Assembly (NCBI GenBank): GCA_029557915.1
Contig: JAKQHS010000190.1
Location: forward strand, 1-64,000
Direction: 5' to 3'
Origin: Bacteroidota bacterium
GTDB lineage: Bacteria > Bacteroidota > Bacteroidia > Chitinophagales > Saprospiraceae
Length of the DNA stretch: 64,000 bases
A program made the translations under genes and the position numbers. Of the stretch, positions 34,133 through 43,116 are shown in pieces; within the stretch, counting starts at the first letter, position 1; each line of letters begins with the position of its first letter. The notes beneath the pieces are model-generated. The model did no database searches. It was not told the origin of the DNA and saw only the letters and a program-made list of their open reading frames with translations.

Positions 34133-35383
34133 TTAAAATTGGACTTCAAGGGATTTGACCTCGCCATTCCTTTTTATTTCTACATGGACCCGGTCCCCCT
34201 TCTGAAAGGACCCCAGGGCCTCCATATAGGCATAGATATCCTTGATGGCTTTCTCACCCATTTTGACAATGATGTCCCCTTTCTGCAGCCCTGCCAGCGC
34301 GGCGGGCCTTCCTTCGGTCACCCCGTCGACGCGCATGCCCCCTTCCTGGTACAGGTAATCGGGCATGACCCCCATGCTTACTTTGAAGGCCACGGCGCGT
34401 TTGCCGGATTCATCCTTTGTTTTGGTAAAGGCCAGCTTGCCTTTGGAATCCAGGTCTTCGATCAGGCCTATGATCAGGTCTGAGATTTGCAGGATCCCCT
34501 CGTAATTTACCTTGTGGGCGTCATCCGAAGGTTTGTGATAGTCCTGGTGCTGACCGGTAAAAAAATGTAAAACGGGGATATCCTTGAGATAAAAAGAGGT
34601 GTGGTCGGAGGGGCCTTGCCCGGACTCGGTGGCGCTTATTTTCATTCCGTTGGCCATGGCCTGGTTTTCAAAACGGGGTTTCCAGGACGGGGAGGTCCCT
34701 ACCCCGTTGATCGCCAGGATCTTTTCATGGTTGAGTCTGCCGATCATATCGAGATTGATCATGTAATTGACTTTGCCGGCCTGAAACAAGGTGGAGTCCT
34801 TGGTATAGGCATTGGACCCGAAGAGGCCCTTCTCTTCGCCGGAAAAAGCAATAAAAAGATAGTTGTTGTTTTTGGCCTTCAGGTTGTTTTTAAGTTTCGC
34901 CGCAATGGCCAGTAAACCCGCCACACCGGATGCATTGTCGTCGGCCCCGTTATGGATGGACGTATCGTTTGCAGCCAGAGAACCGGACCCCGTACCGCCA
35001 AAGCCCAGGTGATCATAATGCGCGCCGATGACAATGGTATTCGGGGCGCCGTGATCCAGCAAAGCCAGCACGTTGTTGCCTGTTTTGACCGGGCCCAGGG
35101 ACCTTTTGGCCGTATCGTGGGGATTGAGGGTTTCCTGGAAATTAAACGGATAAAGCCATCCGCCCTTCAAGCCTGCCGGCTTCAGCCCAAGCGATTCAAA
35201 CCGGTGCCTGATGTATTCCGCCGCCAGCTTTTCCCCTTCCGTGGCCGTTTCCCGCCCGGCCAGATAATCCGAGGAAAGGTAAACGACATCGATTTTCGCT
35301 TGCAGCAGATCCTGCGGATTCTGGGCAGTCATCCAGCCGTTTGTGCCCATGAGGAATAAAACCAGGAAGTGTATTTTTTTCAT
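34133..35383 (-). CDS. M28 family zinc peptidase with PDZ domain
   Basis: A 416-residue exported aminopeptidase-like enzyme. After the signal peptide (ends NGWMTAQ) and a PA-like insert come the two-zinc site residues: GAHYDHLGFG (His, Asp nearby), HNGADDNASGVA (Asp), FSGEEKGLFGS (catalytic Glu and zinc Glu), LDMIGRL (Asp) and DYHKPSDD (His). A C-terminal PDZ domain (about 325-405) has GVTEGRPAALAGLQKGDIIV and VEIKRNGEV. The family removes N-terminal residues from peptides in the periplasm. ATG 35383 gives the signal peptide; an earlier in-frame start at 35476 does not. Confidence 0.92.
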   Translation of the reverse strand: MKKIHFLVLFLMGTNGWMTAQNPQDLLQAKIDVVYLSSDYLAGRETATEGEKLAAEYIRHRFESLGLKPAGLKGGWLYPFNFQETLNPHDTAKRSLGPVKTGNNVLALLDHGAPNTIVIGAHYDHLGFGGTGSGSLAANDTSIHNGADDNASGVAGLLAIAAKLKNNLKAKNNNYLFIAFSGEEKGLFGSNAYTKDSTLFQAGKVNYMINLDMIGRLNHEKILAINGVGTSPSWKPRFENQAMANGMKISATESGQGPSDHTSFYLKDIPVLHFFTGQHQDYHKPSDDAHKVNYEGILQISDLIIGLIEDLDSKGKLAFTKTKDESGKRAVAFKVSMGVMPDYLYQEGGMRVDGVTEGRPAALAGLQKGDIIVKMGEKAIKDIYAYMEALGSFQKGDRVHVEIKRNGEVKSLEVQF

Positions 35384-35387
35384 GGCG

Positions 35388-35395
35388 CAAAAATA
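35388..35395 (-). promoter_or_regulatory. Candidate -7 box for the M28 peptidase gene
   Basis: TATTTTTG on the minus strand, exact TAnnTTTG, 4 nt before ATG 35383. Transcription from it would begin at about the start codon, giving a leaderless mRNA. No clear -33. Confidence 0.4.
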
Positions 35396-35531
35396 CCGGA
35401 TTTCGGCATGGAGGCAAGCCGGATGCAGGACCGGCAGGGCTTGTCCCTGATCAGGGTCATGGAGACCGGTGACCATGGTATCAAAAGGTCATGGACGCGG
35501 AGACTAACTTGCCATAATAAATTAAAGGATT

Positions 35532-35771
35532 ATGAAAAGGAATTTATCAAACCTGGACCGGTGGATAAGAATGGGACTGGCCTTTCTAATCGCTGTGCTT
35601 TATTTTACCAATGCCATCAGCGGCACGACGGCCATCATCCTGGCCCTCCTGGGCATTGTATTCGTTTTGACCAGCCTGGTAAACTGGTGCCCACTTTATC
35701 ATGTTTTGGGTATTTCCACCTACCCCAAAAAAGGACAACAAGTCTCAACGGGCAACCCTAAGCCGGTATAG
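35532..35771 (+). CDS. Small DUF2892 membrane protein
   Basis: A 79-residue inner-membrane protein with two membrane helices (about 12-31 and 34-50) and the DUF2892 end motif NWCPLYHVLGIST. DUF2892 also forms the membrane part of YgaP, whose rhodanese domain is absent here. The Cys in the motif is typical. Function is unknown. The last 27 nt overlap the end of the convergent DUF4249 gene, an unusual amount. Confidence 0.85.
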   Translation: MKRNLSNLDRWIRMGLAFLIAVLYFTNAISGTTAIILALLGIVFVLTSLVNWCPLYHVLGISTYPKKGQQVSTGNPKPV

Positions 35772-36731
35772 TCCGGTGGAATAGGCTCCCCATACCCCGA
35801 GGCCCCCTTTAATATTAGTATCAATGGTGGTATAGGATGAAAAGGGGCCTTGATTGCCTTTGTTGAATTCAAAGGTATTCCAGAAATTAAAATGGGCTTC
35901 ATCAATGGAAGTCCATTTGAGGGTAATGGAATCGCCGGTCCGGAAAAGACCGAAAGTGGACTGGTCGAATTCCTCTCCTTCCTGTCGGGGACGTATCAGG
36001 CGGAAATCAAAAGTCTTTCCGTCGATCAGGATATCATCGTTGACCGAACTAAAAGGGGTTTCAAAGGGGCCTTCATTGACTTTGCAGAAATAACGGTAAA
36101 AGTTTTTTTGACCTGGCGGGTCCTGAATTCTGGCCATGAGTTGGAGCAGGGTATCCACCGGCTTGCCCGGCGCCTCCCTCCACCAAAGAGAATCCAGGGG
36201 TACGTAAGCGGGCACAGTGGTAGAGGCTTCAATCCGTTGATCACCGGCTACGATGTTCAGATGGTAAGATTTTCCGGCTTCGGGTTTGATGGCCGCGTTG
36301 AGGTCGATGTATACACAGAAGTTAACCAATATACTGTCAGGGTTCAATCCAAGGCGTGCCGCGGCCAGTCGGCGAAGGTCCGGAGGAAGTTCATTAAAAC
36401 ACAATTCGTCCAGGGTTGTGGTTTGTTGGCCATCGTTTACCGTGACCACAGCGTTCCGGACAAAGAGGGCATCCAGTTCCGCCGGGGAAAGTTCGCTGAA
36501 AAAGGGTTTTGACCGGGTCAGGATGACATAGGCGGGCAGGGCTTCGGGTCCGGCTTCGATAAACCCTTCCACTACGATTTCAGGTTCCAGGTCGATATTC
36601 CTGGTTATAAACTCAACTTCGCAGGCTGGAAAGAAGGATACCATAAAAAGCAGGATAAGGATCCCGACGGAAAAGAGCCTGGCTTCCCGGTTCTTGGTTT
36701 TTTGATCTTGGAGATTGGGGGATTCCATCAT
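35745..36731 (-). CDS. DUF4249 lipoprotein, partner of the upstream TonB receptor
   Basis: A 328-residue predicted lipoprotein (lipobox FFPAC, Cys37 from this start) of the DUF4249 family, found next to TonB receptors of this phylum. It has the usual N-terminal beta-rich part EPEIVVEGFIEAGPEALPAY and two cysteines CFNE and NFCVYIDL, with a C-terminal GVWGAYSTGLYRLRV. The start ATG 36731 overlaps the receptor stop by 4 nt (ATGA), so translation is coupled; ATG 36740 is an alternative. It probably caps or assists the receptor at the surface, though DUF4249 has no proven role. It ends within the convergent DUF2892 gene. Confidence 0.88.
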   Translation of the reverse strand: MMESPNLQDQKTKNREARLFSVGILILLFMVSFFPACEVEFITRNIDLEPEIVVEGFIEAGPEALPAYVILTRSKPFFSELSPAELDALFVRNAVVTVNDGQQTTTLDELCFNELPPDLRRLAAARLGLNPDSILVNFCVYIDLNAAIKPEAGKSYHLNIVAGDQRIEASTTVPAYVPLDSLWWREAPGKPVDTLLQLMARIQDPPGQKNFYRYFCKVNEGPFETPFSSVNDDILIDGKTFDFRLIRPRQEGEEFDQSTFGLFRTGDSITLKWTSIDEAHFNFWNTFEFNKGNQGPFSSYTTIDTNIKGGLGVWGAYSTGLYRLRVAR

Positions 36732-39058
36732 GATTTCCATTTAAAATTCCAGGTGACTGAAGGGATGAGCGGGAAAAGCGTAACCTGGTATGCCGTGGCT
36801 TTCGCCCTGCCGGCAGAAAGGTCGGAGTCCAGGTCATAGTTGATAAAAAACGGATTCTTGCGGTTATATAAATTATAAACAGAAAAAGTCCATGAACCGG
36901 AGAACGCTTTTTTTGAATCGGGTTTAGGGGTGTAGTTTGCTGAAAAATCTGCGCGGTGATAATCCTGGTAGCGGGCGCTGTTCCGCGGCCCGTAACGGGT
37001 CACCAGGTCCTGATCAATGAAATAGACACTGCGCAGGGGGGTAAAGGGCCTGCCCGTCCCGTAAACAAAATTAGCCGACAGGCTCCACTTGCGTGAGACC
37101 TGATAGCTGGCTACCATTTCAAGGTCATGCGGCTTATCGAAAGAAGCCGGGAATTTCCGGCCTTGTTCAATGTCCCGGAACCAGCGCCAACTCCGGGTAA
37201 AGGTGTACCCGAGCCAGCCGGTCAGCTTGCCACGGGATTTTTGCACAAACAGTTCCAGGCCATACGCTTGACCTTTTCCAAAGACAAAAGCCTCTTCAAT
37301 TTCCGTACTTTGATTGCTGGTATACGTTTCGTGGTAATCAATCTGGTTGCGGAGACTTTTATAAAAGGTTTCCGCCGAAAGGTTCCAGGTCCCGTCCTTC
37401 AGGGTCTTGTACCAGCCTGCCGACCACTGGTTGCCCCGCTGAGGTTTCACATAAAGGCTGCTCGGGACCCAGACATCGGTGGGCAGGGTGCTTGCGCTGT
37501 TGGAAACCAGGTGGATATATTGTTGGTTCTGGCTGTAGCCGAATTTAAGGGAAGTCCTTGGGTTTAGCATCCAGGTTAAAAACAGGCGGGGTTCCAGTCC
37601 GTCAAACGATTTCACTGCTTCAAAATCATCATAGACTTTATCCCCGTCCCGGAAAGGACCGATCTGGGTAAAGCGGCTCCACCGCAATCCCAGGTTGGTG
37701 GTCAGTCGCTCGCTGATCCGGATTTCATCCTGGAAAAAGACCGCGGATTCAAGGCCGTACTTGGGTTTGTAATCATTGGTAAAAGTGGTTTCGCCGCTGG
37801 CCCCGCTAAGGATGTTGGGGGTAAACCGGTGATGGATCACATTGGCCCCAAAGCGGATAAAATGGCCGGGTGCAGGGTAATAATCCGTGTCCAGTTTGAG
37901 CTGAAAATCGCGGACCCCGTTGTTCAATCGAAAGCTGAAAAGGTCTTGTTCTCCGTCGAGCCTGAAACGGTAGCCATTGTAAACGGCGGTGGTATTCATG
38001 AACAATTTATTGCTGACCACGTGGTTCCATCTCAGGGTGGCCGTATTGTTTCCGTATGGCATCCGGAGGGCAAAATCCCGTTCTCCAGACCGGTAATCCA
38101 GGATATCCCGGCCAAAATAGCCGCTCAGATAGATGCGGTCCTTGTCGGAAAACCGGTGATTGACCTTTGCGTTGAGGTCATAAAAGTAATAGTTGGTCCC
38201 GGCGAAATCGGTCTTGCGGATAAAAGGCTGGGCAAGGTCCAGCAGATAGGTCCGTCTGGCGGAGACGATGAAGGAACTTTTGTCCTCCACCAAGGGCCCC
38301 TGGACGGTGAGTCTGGACGCGATAAGTCCAAGGCCCCCTTCCACCACGTAATCCCTGGCGTTGCCTTCTTTCATCTGGATGTCCACCACACTGGACAGAC
38401 GGCCGCCGTAATAGGCGGGCATCCCCCCCTTGATCAGCGAGGTGTGTTTGATGGCATCGGAATTGAACACACTGAAGAAACCCAGCAAATGGCCCGAATT
38501 ATACACCGGGGCTTCATCCAACAGAAGGAGGTTTTGATCCGCTCCCCCGCCCCGCACATAAAAGCCTGCGCCTCCTTCATCCGCGCTGAGTACCCCCGGC
38601 AGAAGTTGCAGGGCTTTTAAAACATCGACTTCTCCGAACAGCGCGGGCATCCGTTTGATCTGATCGGTGGGCAGATCGACCCTACCCATGGCCGTACTCT
38701 GCACCTGCTCCAGGCTTTTGTTTTCTTCCACCACCAGTTCTTCGAGCTGGATCCCTGGATTAAACAGGATGTCCAGTTTTTGATCCTGGCTCAGCCGGAC
38801 GGTTTCAATCCTGTCTTCAAAACCCAGGTAGGAAAAAACCACCGCATATTCGCCGGCCGGCAGGGACAGGGAATAAAAACCATAATGGTTTGAACTGGTA
38901 CCGATCTGGGGCCTGTCCCGGACATAAACATTGGCGCCGGTCAGGGTTTCCCCGCTCAGCGAGTCGCGCAGATAGCCGCTGAGGGTAAATGTTTTTTGCT
39001 GGGCCAGGAGGTCCAACGATAAGGTTAGCAGTAAAAAATAAAGGAATGCCTTTTTCAT
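36728..39058 (-). CDS. TonB-dependent receptor of a DUF4249 pair
   Basis: A 776-residue outer-membrane receptor. The signal peptide ends in LLAQQKT, followed by a carboxypeptidase-regulatory-like domain (about 25-105, LSGETLTGANVYVRDRP and SLPAGEYAVVFSYLGFEDRI), plug (about 120-250 with FYVRGGGADQNLLLLDEAPV, KGGMPAYYGGRLSSVVDIQM) and a long barrel ending PSVTWNFKWKS. The plug wording is that of receptors encoded with DUF4249 lipoproteins, whose ligands are mostly unknown. ATG 39058 starts a proper signal peptide (MKKAFLYFLL); an earlier ATG at 39100 adds 14 residues without use. No promoter box seen in the gap before it. Confidence 0.9.
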   Translation of the reverse strand: MKKAFLYFLLLTLSLDLLAQQKTFTLSGYLRDSLSGETLTGANVYVRDRPQIGTSSNHYGFYSLSLPAGEYAVVFSYLGFEDRIETVRLSQDQKLDILFNPGIQLEELVVEENKSLEQVQSTAMGRVDLPTDQIKRMPALFGEVDVLKALQLLPGVLSADEGGAGFYVRGGGADQNLLLLDEAPVYNSGHLLGFFSVFNSDAIKHTSLIKGGMPAYYGGRLSSVVDIQMKEGNARDYVVEGGLGLIASRLTVQGPLVEDKSSFIVSARRTYLLDLAQPFIRKTDFAGTNYYFYDLNAKVNHRFSDKDRIYLSGYFGRDILDYRSGERDFALRMPYGNNTATLRWNHVVSNKLFMNTTAVYNGYRFRLDGEQDLFSFRLNNGVRDFQLKLDTDYYPAPGHFIRFGANVIHHRFTPNILSGASGETTFTNDYKPKYGLESAVFFQDEIRISERLTTNLGLRWSRFTQIGPFRDGDKVYDDFEAVKSFDGLEPRLFLTWMLNPRTSLKFGYSQNQQYIHLVSNSASTLPTDVWVPSSLYVKPQRGNQWSAGWYKTLKDGTWNLSAETFYKSLRNQIDYHETYTSNQSTEIEEAFVFGKGQAYGLELFVQKSRGKLTGWLGYTFTRSWRWFRDIEQGRKFPASFDKPHDLEMVASYQVSRKWSLSANFVYGTGRPFTPLRSVYFIDQDLVTRYGPRNSARYQDYHRADFSANYTPKPDSKKAFSGSWTFSVYNLYNRKNPFFINYDLDSDLSAGRAKATAYQVTLFPLIPSVTWNFKWKS

Positions 39059-39119
39059 CAGTACACCGTTGTTCAACAAAAATGGGGTGGAAAGGATCAA
39101 ATATTTCCAGTGCTTTTTA

Positions 39120-39923
39120 TTACATGAGTGAAACGGGCCTTAAGGCAAAGCCGGCCGCTTTGAGCATCCTTAAGATACCCTTGGAGCCCGGGAGGTGGGC
39201 CGCGCCCAGGGCAAAGAAAACGGGAGGGCCTCCTTTGACCAGGATATTTTTGATAAAAGCGGTCATCTCCCTGTTTCTTTGGTCAATCATCAGCCTTCTC
39301 ATGCCGTTGAGTTGTCTCCGGCTTAATTTGTATAGATGGGTAAGGTCTTCGTGAGCATAGGCTTCTTCCAGTCTTTTTAGCTGGCGGAATGAAGCGGAGA
39401 GCGATTTCATCTGCGCTTTGACTTGCAGGAGCTGGATCCGGAAAGGAATTTTCTGATAGATTTCAAGCTGCCTTTCCAGGGATTCCACTCCGCCTGTTTC
39501 GAGGCCTGCCCGCTTTGCCAAATGCCAGAGCCTGATGTCCAGGGGATCTCCCCCGGAACGGGACAGGTATTTTTCATGAATCAGGGCCGGAATAAACAAA
39601 GGGGGTAAATATTGCAGGGCATCCAGGTCCAGGCCCTGCCATTTTTCAAGGAAGTGCCTTGCTTTGGCATAGGATGGCGGAGCAAGGAGGGATTTCAGGC
39701 CTTTCCATTCCAGTGGCGGGGCGGGCAATGAAGTTTCCAGGAGCTGGCCTATATCCGTTTCTCCGTAAAAGGCGCTGCAACCGAGGATATAGGGTTCCAC
39801 CCTCGGTACAAACTGCTGGGATGCCGGGCTCGCGCTGTGCATGGTGCCAAAAAGATAGGAGGCCGGCGAGGCAGGACCCGCTTCAATGCTCCAGAGCAAG
39901 GCATTCCCTGCGCTCATGCTCAT
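39120..39923 (-). CDS. TraB/GumN family protein
   Basis: A 267-residue member of the TraB/GumN family, a fold related to metalloproteases such as Tiki. The opening ALLWSIEAGPASPASYLFGT is followed by MHSAS, VESLERQLEIYQKIPFR and FFALGAAHLPGSKGILRMLK, which are the family marks including the two GxxH motifs (GTMH, GAAH). There is no clear signal peptide, unlike many members that are exported. It overlaps the Lrp gene by 4 nt (ATGA), so it is coupled to it. Function is unknown; it may cleave a small peptide or sense amino acid state. Confidence 0.82.
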   Translation of the reverse strand: MSMSAGNALLWSIEAGPASPASYLFGTMHSASPASQQFVPRVEPYILGCSAFYGETDIGQLLETSLPAPPLEWKGLKSLLAPPSYAKARHFLEKWQGLDLDALQYLPPLFIPALIHEKYLSRSGGDPLDIRLWHLAKRAGLETGGVESLERQLEIYQKIPFRIQLLQVKAQMKSLSASFRQLKRLEEAYAHEDLTHLYKLSRRQLNGMRRLMIDQRNREMTAFIKNILVKGGPPVFFALGAAHLPGSKGILRMLKAAGFALRPVSLM

Positions 39924-40396
39924 TCATATTGCAGGGGCAATACCATGGATTCTTTTGCCGTGGATAAGGTAACCATACTTTTCAGTCGCTCGATCTCTTC
40001 GATTTGGGACAGCTTCTTGAAAAGGATACTTTCATAACTTGGAATATCCTTGCAGACAATCTTAATGAGGGCATCTGCCTCGCCGGTGATGATATACACT
40101 TCGGTGACTTCGTCGATGCGTCTTATTTTTTCCAAAAATCGGTCCATCGTATCCGGACTTTTCCAGTTCAGGGAAACCAGGACGAAGGTTTTGACCTGAA
40201 AACCCATGGCCTTACTGTCCAGTTTGGCATGGTAGGAGGCAATGATTCCGGCCTGTTCGAGCTTTTTTACCCGTTCGAGCGTGGGCGCCGGGGATAAACC
40301 GATTAATTTGGACAGATCGAGATTGGTAATCTTGCTGTTTTCCTGCAGGATTTTAAGGATTCGGTAATCCAGTTTGTCTAATTTATAGTCAGTCAT
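39920..40396 (-). CDS. Lrp/AsnC family transcription regulator
   Basis: A 158-residue regulator: N-terminal helix-turn-helix (about 5-60, LDYRILKILQENSKITNLDL and PTLERVKKLEQAGII), then the RAM/ACT ligand-binding domain (about 70-150, VKTFVLVSLNWKSPDTMDRF, EVYIITGEADALIKIV). Such proteins bind an amino acid and control its metabolism. Sitting downstream of glutamate dehydrogenase, with a 38-nt gap, it likely responds to an amino acid linked to that enzyme. Confidence 0.92.
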   Translation of the reverse strand: MTDYKLDKLDYRILKILQENSKITNLDLSKLIGLSPAPTLERVKKLEQAGIIASYHAKLDSKAMGFQVKTFVLVSLNWKSPDTMDRFLEKIRRIDEVTEVYIITGEADALIKIVCKDIPSYESILFKKLSQIEEIERLKSMVTLSTAKESMVLPLQYE

Positions 40397-40434
40397 ATCG
40401 GGAATGTTTTAAGGTAAAGGGAAATAATTCTAAA

Positions 40435-41856
40435 TCAGGGGAATACACCCAAATTGGAATAGTCGCTGGCGATCTTGTCAAGAGCGCAGACAAAGGCCGC
40501 AGTGCGCAGGTCGCTGATCTTGTTCTTGCTTCTTTTGATTTCAAGGATTTGCTGGAGTGAACTGACCATAGTTTCTTCCAGGCCGGAACGCACCAGGTCA
40601 ATTTCATCGGCCCCTTTTACCAGCAGGTTTTTCTCGCGTTGGCCGATGTATTTTCCGGTGAGGTTTTCGACCATGGAAACCAGGTTGCCGTAAGCTTGCT
40701 GGTCGAATCTTTTTTCAATCCTTCCGAATCTCATGTGGGACAGGTTTTTCAACCATTCAAAGTAGGAAACCGTGACCCCTCCGGCATTGAGGTACATGTC
40801 CGGGATGATGGCCACGCCTTTTTTAAGCAACAATTCTTCCGCATCGGAACTCACCGGGCCATTGGCCGCTTCGGCGATCATTTTAGCTTTGATCTTCCGT
40901 GCATTTTGCATGGTCACCTGGTTTTCCAGGGCCGCAGGCACCAGGATGTCGCATTCCAGTTCGAGGGCCGACATCCGGTCAGGCAGGTTTTTGGCCCCTT
41001 TGAAATTAAGGATGGAACCGGTTTCCTTGCGGTGCTTCAGCAATTCGGTCACGGAAATACCCTTGGGGTCGTAAATGGACCCCTCGTATTCGGATACCCC
41101 GATCACCTTGACGTCTCCTTCTTCCTGGCAAATGGTGCCGGTATAGCTTCCTACATTGCCCAGGCCTTGAATGACCATGGTTTTACCGGCCACTCCCCGG
41201 TCCATTTTCAGGGCTTTCATTTCAGGTAATTCGTCGCAGAATTCCCGGATGCCGTAATATACTCCTCTCCCGGTCGCTTCCGTACGGCCACGGATACCAA
41301 ACTGGCTGACCGGTTTACCGGTGACGCAGGCAATGCCATCCAGTTCTCCACCCCGGAAGGTCATGTAGGTATCGTAAATCCAGGCCATTTCCCGGCTGCT
41401 GGTCCCGAAATCCGGCGCCGGCACATCGATGCCTGGCCCAATAAAGTTTTTCTTGATCAATTCAAGGGTGTACCGCCTGGTGATCCTTTCGATTTCTTCC
41501 GGCTTGAGGATGAAAGGATTGATTTTAACCCCACCCTTTGCCCCGCCGAAGGGCACGTCGACAATCGCACATTTATAGGTCATCAGGGATGCCAGGGCCA
41601 TGACCTCCTCCTGGTTGACCTCCATGCTATAGCGAATCCCACCCTTGGTAGGCTGGCGATGATGACTGTGCTGAACCCGGTAGGCTTCGATCACCACATA
41701 TTCGTCTCCGATTTTTGCAGGGAAAGTGATGTGATAGACTGCATTACAGGCCTTTATTTGTGCCAGCAAGCCCTTGTCCAGGTTGCTGTGCAGCGCGGCC
41801 TTGTCAAAATTGCGGCTTACGGATTCATAAAAACTAATTTGGTTTTTCTTGTTCAT
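40435..41856 (-). CDS. Glutamate dehydrogenase (Glu/Leu/Phe/Val family)
   Basis: A 473-residue NAD(P)-dependent dehydrogenase interconverting glutamate with 2-oxoglutarate and ammonium. It has the family dimerization part PTKGGIRYSMEVNQEEVMAL, the catalytic Lys region YKCAIVDVPFGGAKGGVKIN, GPGIDVPAPDFGTSSREM, and the Rossmann motif VIQGLGNVGSYTG near 227-240. The ending NAGGVTVSYFEWLKNLSH is the C-terminal hinge. The cofactor cannot be read with confidence. The start ATG lies 23 nt inside the end of ccmD, in another frame, so it is part of the ccm transcript; the reading fits the family from SVSRNFDKAA on. Confidence 0.92.
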   Translation of the reverse strand: MNKKNQISFYESVSRNFDKAALHSNLDKGLLAQIKACNAVYHITFPAKIGDEYVVIEAYRVQHSHHRQPTKGGIRYSMEVNQEEVMALASLMTYKCAIVDVPFGGAKGGVKINPFILKPEEIERITRRYTLELIKKNFIGPGIDVPAPDFGTSSREMAWIYDTYMTFRGGELDGIACVTGKPVSQFGIRGRTEATGRGVYYGIREFCDELPEMKALKMDRGVAGKTMVIQGLGNVGSYTGTICQEEGDVKVIGVSEYEGSIYDPKGISVTELLKHRKETGSILNFKGAKNLPDRMSALELECDILVPAALENQVTMQNARKIKAKMIAEAANGPVSSDAEELLLKKGVAIIPDMYLNAGGVTVSYFEWLKNLSHMRFGRIEKRFDQQAYGNLVSMVENLTGKYIGQREKNLLVKGADEIDLVRSGLEETMVSSLQQILEIKRSKNKISDLRTAAFVCALDKIASDYSNLGVFP

Positions 41857-42037
41857 TATGTTTGGTCATTTGATCTTCAATGCTTTTTAATTTTTTTTCC
41901 AGGCGAATGAGATAGAATAAGACCAGGAGCCAGATTACCAGCGCAACCACCGCTACGGTATAAATTTTACCGGTGCTTCTGAAAAAATCGGCATCCTGCA
42001 TCAGGAGGAGAAATATCGGTGGAATTGAAAAATTCAT
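41834..42037 (-). CDS. ccmD: CcmD-like haem exporter small subunit
   Basis: A 67-residue protein with one membrane helix (about 24-45, KIYTVAVVALVIWLLVLFYL) followed by a charged tail (IRLEKKLKSIEDQM), the standard shape of CcmD. CcmD helps release holo-CcmE from the CcmABC complex during cytochrome c maturation. It follows ccmC by 24 nt; its last 23 nt overlap the glutamate dehydrogenase start. An alternative start is Met13. Confidence 0.8.
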   Translation of the reverse strand: MNFSIPPIFLLLMQDADFFRSTGKIYTVAVVALVIWLLVLFYLIRLEKKLKSIEDQMTKHNEQEKPN

Positions 42038-42061
42038 GATTAAACTAATATTCTAAATAGA

Positions 42062-43108
42062 CTAATCTATTTTATTGTATAACAATTTGATACGATATCT
42101 TATCTGGGAAATCCAAAAGGCGATACAGATATAAGCGATCACCGCCGGATAAAAGACCAGTCTCATGGTATTGTCCAGGTCCTGGCTGCCAAAGGCCGGG
42201 TTTCCTCCACTGCCCGGGTGCAGGGAGTCGAACCTGCGGGGGATGATAAAAATCAGGGGGATGAGCAGGACAAAGGCAAAGATGTTATAGATGCTTGAAA
42301 TCCGGGCCCTGGCATCCGGATCGCCCAGATTGCTGCGTATCAGGAAATAACCACCGTATATGAGAAGGGATATGGCCGTCATATTTTGTTTCACATCGAA
42401 ACTCCAGAAAGCGCCCCAGGTGAACCTGGCCCATATCGCCCCGGTAACCGTCCCCAAAATGCCAAACAAGACACCAGCTGCGACCAGGGATTCTGTTTTC
42501 CATTCATCCTGTATTTCTTTGAATCTCAGGTACCTGTAACTATAATAAACGGAAAACATGAAAACCATGACCATGGCAAACCAGAGGGGAACATGGAAAT
42601 AGGTATTTCGAATGGTTTCTCCCAAAATGTTCCGGAAAGGATAATTAAAATTGGATTCCTCTCTTACGGTGAGCATTTCCTTTGACCATTGGCCGGCGGC
42701 CTGAAATCCGGGTGTTGCATGGGCCACATCCTGGCTCAGGCTGACCGCTGAAGGCAATACCAGGGGGCCGTCCGGGGTATCCATGACCAGGGAGAGATCG
42801 ACCTGATTTTGCATGGAATCGGGAAAAACAGGAATCGAAAAAACCAGGCTGGCATGTCTTTCATCCTGGACCAGGACCTGATCGGCCTCCAGATGCCATT
42901 CACCCTGGCGGAGCCAGGCTTTGATCTTGCCTTCAGAATTAAACCGCGTATTATACCCGGTAATGGTCAAGGTATTGGTATTCAGCGATTTGACTATAAA
43001 AGGATTGATGTTAACGATACCCTGCCCAAGGGGTACCATAAAGCCCATCAGGATCACGTAAGGCATAATTATTATCGCCACCCACTTCCACCAGGCCAAC
43101 TTTACCAT
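42062..43108 (-). CDS. ccmC: CcmC-like haem handling protein with a large periplasmic insert
   Basis: A 348-residue inner-membrane protein of the CcmC/CcsA haem-handling family. Its WGxxW-type motif RFTWGAFWSFDVKQNMT lies near 240, with His in NTYFHVPLW and SLHPGSG as likely haem ligands. The usual CcmC is about 230-250 residues; here about 125 extra residues follow helix 1 (about 40-165, with GKIKAWLRQGEWHLEADQVL), probably a beta-rich periplasmic domain. ATG 43108 gives a clean first helix; a TTG at 43129 would overlap ccmB by 13 nt. It moves haem to CcmE for cytochrome c biogenesis. The insert could stand in for the haem chaperone partner, which is not in this window. Confidence 0.85.
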   Translation of the reverse strand: MVKLAWWKWVAIIIMPYVILMGFMVPLGQGIVNINPFIVKSLNTNTLTITGYNTRFNSEGKIKAWLRQGEWHLEADQVLVQDERHASLVFSIPVFPDSMQNQVDLSLVMDTPDGPLVLPSAVSLSQDVAHATPGFQAAGQWSKEMLTVREESNFNYPFRNILGETIRNTYFHVPLWFAMVMVFMFSVYYSYRYLRFKEIQDEWKTESLVAAGVLFGILGTVTGAIWARFTWGAFWSFDVKQNMTAISLLIYGGYFLIRSNLGDPDARARISSIYNIFAFVLLIPLIFIIPRRFDSLHPGSGGNPAFGSQDLDNTMRLVFYPAVIAYICIAFWISQIRYRIKLLYNKID

Positions 43109-43116
43109 ATTTTGTT

